Below, in pieces: positions 59,493 to 64,000 of a stretch of DNA of 64,000 nt. Within the stretch, counting starts at the first letter, position 1; each line of letters starts with the position of its first letter. The notes below the pieces were generated by a model. The model was given only the letters and a program-made list of their open reading frames with translations, ran no database searches and was not told the DNA's origin. Location of the stretch: the NCBI GenBank assembly GCA_021396245.1, contig WNYE01000006.1:310001-374000 (forward strand). Direction: 5' to 3'. The translations under genes were made by a program, and so were the position numbers. The stretch is from Sporothrix humicola. Taxonomy: Eukaryota > Ascomycota > Sordariomycetes > Ophiostomatales > Ophiostomataceae.

Positions 59493-60322
59493 CGTGGTGG
59501 TGGTTGACTTGAGGGAGAAAACGAGAGTGGGGTGGATGGACAATGATCAAAGGGAATCTCGGACAGACGACAGACCCCGGACCTTTATATCTCTCATGGA
59601 GAAGCTCCCTCATAATCTCCATTCGGACATCGTTTATTTACCCAGGGCCGCAGAAAAGTCCCTTATTCTCTCGTATGTCTAGAGTCCGCCCGGCAACGCA
59701 CGACATCCCGTCCGGTGAGGGGAGGCCATAAGAGAACGCATTGACAGACGAAAGCCAATTTAAATCCAGGAACAGAACGGGAGAAACGGGACAGAAACGG
59801 GAGCATGACGGGAACTATTGCAGTCAAGCTTTGACGGGCAAACAAGACTACCAGTACAGACTGTGTGGACTGCAGAATAAACGCACAAGTACCGGGTGAT
59901 TAGCCAGAGCCGAGAGATCGGGACGGGCACGGGTAAATATGGGCAAGAAGAAGGGAACGCGGAGATCATGGTGGAAGGGGCTTGAACTCAATCGTCGAAC
60001 GGGTGATCGCCGCACGTCATCTTAGGTTTTAACGGATGTGATATGAACATCACTTGAAGAGTCAATGGCAGTCGACATGGCAACTGATCGAGTGAGAGTC
60101 GAGTGAGATTCAATTCAATCAACATCCTTCCGGTTCGTTGTGCTTGCCTCGGACTCAGGCTCGCTTTTTCTCGGTCTGTGTTGATTTTAGCCAGAACTGT
60201 GCCTCGTCAGACAATACAATTTGCAGTGTCAATATGGAATCGAGTTAATCCGGTTCAAATCTGACGACGACAGTGATATGTCCGCAGTTATATAGAGTCG
60301 ACGAAGATGTTCATTCCAGAGT
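59493..60322. other. Divergent promoter region
   Basis: 0.83 kb between two secreted-protein genes transcribed in opposite directions. TATATAG at 60289-60295 serves the plus-strand gene. Nothing else could be supported; a GGTTCAAATC word near 60249 is not part of a tRNA. Confidence 0.5.
60289..60295 (+). promoter_or_regulatory. TATA box of HEFGH secreted protein gene
   Basis: TATATAG, 28 nt before the first in-frame ATG (60323) and 61 nt before the second (60356). The spacing favours initiation at 60356 or 60359, which also gives the more typical signal peptide. Confidence 0.5.
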
Positions 60323-61684
60323 ATGGTAAACCTCAAAAGCACGTCAAACATCATCATGATGTTCACTTGTAGGGTCACAGCCATCCTGGCTCTGGCCAGT
60401 CTGTCGACGGCATCTCCAGCTTCGCCAACAACATCTGCCCAAGGACCCCCGGCGTCGTTCACACCCAGCCCCAAGACCGGCCCCGGCGGCGCCAACTTCC
60501 GCGACTACCCCCACTTCCGCGTCTACAATGCCCCCAACGACAGCATTGCCGACGCCACGGCGCAGATGCTCGAGTCGGCCTACAGCTGTTTCGTCGACAC
60601 GCTCGGCTGGCGGTCGACGGGGCTATCGTTTAACCAAAAGACAGACACCGGGCCCTGGTACAAGGTCAACGTCTACCGAGTCGACGACATTCCCGGCGCC
60701 GCCGCCAACACGGGCACGGACAGCACGACCGGTCTGTCGTTCCTCAATGTTGTCACAAAATATCTGACGGAACCGTCCATCACGGTCCACGAGTTCGGCC
60801 ACGCCCTGACCTATGCCGCCCGCGTGTGGATCAACCAGACAAAGACGGGCGCCTGGTGGGAGACGGTCGCCCAGTTTGTCGCCGACACGTTCATCACGTC
60901 GGACGTGTGCGCGGCGGCGCGGAAGACGTACAGCCAAAAAGACGGCGGCGCGACGATGATGGACCTCAAGAAGGTGCTCGGCGACTCGTACCAGGCCATT
61001 GTCGACGCCACGCGCAGTCCTGCCAAGGGTGAGCCCAGCGCCAACTACTACCAGGCCTGGCCCTTTTTTGTCTACCTGTTCTACAACCCCGACGGCTACG
61101 AGGTCTTGCGGGGCCACAGCGTCTTCCCGGGCGTCTGGACGCGCTATGCCCAAGACAGCGGCGAGACCCCGCTGCACGTGCTGTCGCGCATCGTCGGGAC
61201 GTCGCCGACGATTCAGGCCGTTGTCGGCCGCTACTGGGCGCGCATGGCCTTTGTCGACATTGGGCACCCGACAGCGCAGGCCGTCTTTCTGCAGCAGCGA
61301 AAGAGCATCAGCTATGCCGTCTTGGACGGTGTGTCGGGCAAATCGGGGTCATATCGTGTCAAGACCGCCCGGCAGCCGCGCTACATGGGCGCCAACATTC
61401 TGCCTCTCAAAGCCACCGGCACGTCAGTGTCGGTCAACATCACGGCCAACGCGCCGTACACGGCCACGCTCGTGACGCGGTCGACTGTCGGCAACCGCGC
61501 CTGCACGTACACCGACGTCAAAGGATCCGGCCAGGTCTCCGTCGCGTCCACCGACGAGCTCGCCCTGGTCGTCGCCAACACCCCCGACCAGCTCCTCATG
61601 TACGACCCCTTCAACATGCCCGCCGACGCCAACAAGGGGCTTCACTACCAGGTGCAGTTGGCGGGGGCATCTTTTTCTGGGTGA
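60323..61684 (+). CDS. Secreted protein with HEFGH zinc-metallopeptidase-like motif
   Basis: An intronless frame of 453 residues from the first ATG, or 442 or 441 from the adjacent Mets at 60356 and 60359, where the signal peptide MMFTCRVTAILALASLSTA starts. A Pro/Ser linker follows. The core has YPHFRVYNAPNDS, then TVHEFGHALTYAARVW with HExxH near residue 160, then GAWWETVAQFVADTF, in which a Glu downstream of the helix could be the third ligand as in gluzincins. Family resemblance is to the DUF6055-type secreted proteins that carry HExxH followed by a WxxE segment; the assignment is tentative. A C-terminal beta-rich domain with several Thr/Val repeats follows. Catalytic activity is inferred from the motif only. 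It sits head to head with a small secreted protein gene. Confidence 0.75.
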   Translation: MVNLKSTSNIIMMFTCRVTAILALASLSTASPASPTTSAQGPPASFTPSPKTGPGGANFRDYPHFRVYNAPNDSIADATAQMLESAYSCFVDTLGWRSTGLSFNQKTDTGPWYKVNVYRVDDIPGAAANTGTDSTTGLSFLNVVTKYLTEPSITVHEFGHALTYAARVWINQTKTGAWWETVAQFVADTFITSDVCAAARKTYSQKDGGATMMDLKKVLGDSYQAIVDATRSPAKGEPSANYYQAWPFFVYLFYNPDGYEVLRGHSVFPGVWTRYAQDSGETPLHVLSRIVGTSPTIQAVVGRYWARMAFVDIGHPTAQAVFLQQRKSISYAVLDGVSGKSGSYRVKTARQPRYMGANILPLKATGTSVSVNITANAPYTATLVTRSTVGNRACTYTDVKGSGQVSVASTDELALVVANTPDQLLMYDPFNMPADANKGLHYQVQLAGASFSG

Positions 61685-63287
61685 AGACGGGACCACGCGT
61701 TGGCTTTGTTGGATTTTGTTGGGGCGAGGGGAGGGAAAGTAAACAAACCGTTAGCGCTGGTTTGGTTGTTTTGGCGGCTTTCAATCTGGCGACTTGCGGC
61801 CAATGAAATGCCGATCGCACGCAGACCGCCAACTCGACGCCAACAATCTGCGGAAACAAGAACCGAGAGAGGTTGCCGGTGTTGTTGTGGTTTCTTTGTT
61901 GACTTGCACTGTTCTTCAGCTATCATCGTTAGCATCATTAGTTGCCAAAGCAATCAACTTGTTTTGTTCGTGCATTGTGCCATCTGTTGATCGCTGTAGA
62001 CCTGTCCCTTCGGATCGGATTCGAGAGTCGGCCGGCGCGGCCAGACTCTTGTCGCAGATGGCGTTAAGTTCAATTGATGCGGCGTGGCTGTGAAGAGAAG
62101 AGAGCTGATGAAGATGAATGGCAGCAGTGACGTCTTTACGAAGAACGCCCCTGAATTGCACCTTCTTACGGCATACGGGCAAGGCACGATCAATTGCTCC
62201 GTTGGTTCAGGGCAAGAGGGCAATTCAGGGCAAACTGGGCAATCACCGATGACCCACTGTCTTTTGCGTCGTGACTGTTCTCCCGGGAAGGTGCAATCCC
62301 GGGCCTCCTGCAGCTTTTGTAGTGTTTGCAGTTTGCAGAGTTTGGTCTTCTGCAGCGTCCTCGACGTCCATTGCAGCTTCCAAAACGAGGTTGCGACAAA
62401 GACACACCCCGAAGAAAGTGCGAACAAGAGAGCGCAGCTGAAGACAGAAGTCAGTGCCCTCAAGGGCTGTCGCACAGCGCAAACAACAGTGACCTTACCG
62501 CACACCGCAACACGCGGGGTGCCAAGAGAAACCCTTTTCCCAAAGTCGAATAAGACGAGAGATTGGCCCAAGAATAAAAGCCACAATGAAGACAGCGAGA
62601 AGACAGAAAAACGGACGAATTTGAGTGCTGAACAAGCCTGGGACGACTTCTTGGTGGGTGGGACCGCGCTCCTATTCCAGCGTGACCGTCGGTGGCGGGC
62701 AGCCAGCTTCTCCGCGTCTTGTTGTGGCAGGCGCGGGATCGCTCCCACCTCAAAGACAGGAAGGAGACCCCCTCTTTGTCGCACGCTCTTGCCCATTGTT
62801 GACATCCCGCCGAAGAGTCGAGAGGTACCTAAAAGTACAGCCCTAGCCCTAAATATATGTAGTAGTACCTTCATCAACTCATATTTTATCACTGGTTGTA
62901 TGTCACAGTACCTCTCGTCCGTACCTTCCCCAGACTCAAGTACATTTCCGAGGGTCTTTCCTTTATTTACCCTTTTCCCTCCAACTTTATTTTCCTCGTG
63001 TCCCTGTTTCTCGTTTCGCATTCGACTTGCACTTGTATTTGCACCTCTACAAAACAGAGAATAAATAAAGCAGCATTTGTTTCCGCGCAGTTGCACCCGC
63101 ATCAACATCTACATCCATTTTGTGCATTTGCGCAACATCGCGACATCTTACGTACATCAGCGCATTCTCCACGATCAGACCATCGTCAAACAGCGCTTTA
63201 TTTATTCTTACCAGAAGTTGCGACAATCCAATTCGCAACGCGACAATCAACCTTTCTCTCACTTTCGCACCACTCCCCCACCTCACA
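61685..63287. other. Intergenic region with overlapping unsupported long frames
   Basis: 1.6 kb. A 326-codon plus-strand frame (62084-63064) and a 384-codon minus-strand frame (61954-63108) overlap almost completely. Neither has a domain, repeat or signal peptide. Positions 62900-63287 are pyrimidine-rich and probably the leader of the last gene. Confidence 0.45.
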
Positions 63288-63970
63288 ATGGTCCAGACTC
63301 GCTCAACGTCCGGCGTCGACGTCCCCGCCACGCCCTCCGGCCGCCCGCGCTCCTCGGGCAACGCGGCGCCCTCGACGCGCAAAGCCACCGGCAGCGTCCG
63401 CTCGCGCAAGTCGACTTCTGGCACAAACGGACGATCAGCGCGCCGTCCGTCGTCGTCATCGTCCTCGGTGTCGTCGCTTTCGTCCGCCTCCTGGGTCTAC
63501 ATCCCCGACACGCTGACGCTCATCTGGCTCGCCGTTTCTTTGCCGCTTGTCATCTGGGACACGGGCTACGTCCTGCTGCGCCCGCTCACCATGCCCGGCG
63601 GTTCGCTGCACTGGCCCATCTGGTCGCCCTATGCGCTCTACGGCGAGGTCGACCACATGTACGGCTTCAAGCAGTTCAACGCGCGCAACGGTTTTACGTC
63701 TGCGCAGGGCACGCTCAACTTTATCGAGACCGCGCTCTACTTTGTCTACCTCTACATCTGGCAGACACAGGGCCAGCCGGTCGCGAGCGCTGGCGGCCGC
63801 AAGGGTCTGGTGGGCCGCGCCGCTGCCTGGGCCGTCGCGGTCATCCTATCGTCGTCCATAATGACGCTGAGCAAGACGGTCCTCTACTGGCTCAACGAGT
63901 ACTTTTCCGGCTACGACAACATTGGCCAAAACGACCTTTACTCGCTCATTTTCCTGTGGATTATCCCCAA
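63288..63970 (+). CDS. EXPERA/emopamil-binding-like membrane protein, 5' part (continues beyond window)
   Basis: The first 227 codons plus 2 nt. A basic, Ser-rich N-terminus (residues 1-65) precedes hydrophobic segments: TLTLIWLAVSLPLVIWDTGYV, then the conserved LLRPLTMPGGSLHWPIWSPY and ALYGEVDHMYG, NARNGFTSAQGTLNFIETAL, and a further helix AAAWAVAVILSSSIMTLSKTV. This pattern resembles the EXPERA superfamily of four-helix sterol-isomerase-like proteins in a fungal branch of unknown function. The frame meets TAG at 63972, but that TAG lies in a GTAGGT donor after CCC AA, the same context as a verified donor in rsc4. The family normally continues with PNGAW here, so the gene almost certainly goes on past the window. 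Confidence 0.65.
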
Positions 63971-64000
63971 GTAGGTCCTCCCCACGTATTCCATTTTATT

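Noticed and set aside
60230..60300. GGTTCAAATC resembling a tRNA B box
   Set aside because: No A box at the right distance and no acceptor stem can be formed.

Overview
This window is nuclear DNA of a filamentous ascomycete (Pezizomycotina, most likely a Sordariomycete). The signs are GC-rich coding sequence, short GT-AG introns (mostly 47-120 nt) with CTAAC-like branch points, pyrimidine-rich 5' leaders, and typical fungal genes on both strands (Zn2Cys6 regulator, CFEM protein, Pal1-like protein, fungal Pex2, Rsc4). No ribosomal RNA, tRNA, transposon, CRISPR array or viral sequence was recognised. All joins below were worked out by hand from splice signals and reading phase, so exon borders are predictions.

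Layout. 0-13.4 kb is a metabolic block. It starts with the 3' end of a class II DAHP synthase, then a glucose-6-phosphate 1-epimerase. A cytosolic-type GH3 beta-glucosidase follows, divergently transcribed from an MFS sugar porter, then a degenerate HNH-type protein whose frame looks broken, and a Zn2Cys6 regulator. The beta-glucosidase, transporter and regulator could form a small module for uptake and intracellular cleavage of a beta-glucoside. 14-23.5 kb holds housekeeping genes: Dsk2/ubiquilin, Pex2, the RSC subunit Rsc4 and the CDK subunit Cks1. 26-36 kb holds Ero1, Usb1, a Pal1-like protein with an unusually long first intron, and an Ap4A phosphorylase.

37.2-42.8 kb carries a large glutamine-rich Myb/SANT-like protein on the minus strand. 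Upstream of it lies a chain of phase-compatible, histidine-rich exon-like blocks that may be its true 5' part or a separate gene. 42.8-54.0 kb is an 11-kb stretch without a convincing gene. Parts of it are strongly purine-rich on the plus strand and carry a recurrent TGACAGA-like word.

54-62 kb is a secretome block: a serine-rich secreted protein, a CFEM membrane protein with a Gln/Tyr-rich cytoplasmic tail, a small secreted DUF3237-type protein, and a secreted protein with an HEFGH metal-binding motif. The window ends inside an EXPERA-like membrane protein gene. Its apparent stop codon is more likely a splice donor.
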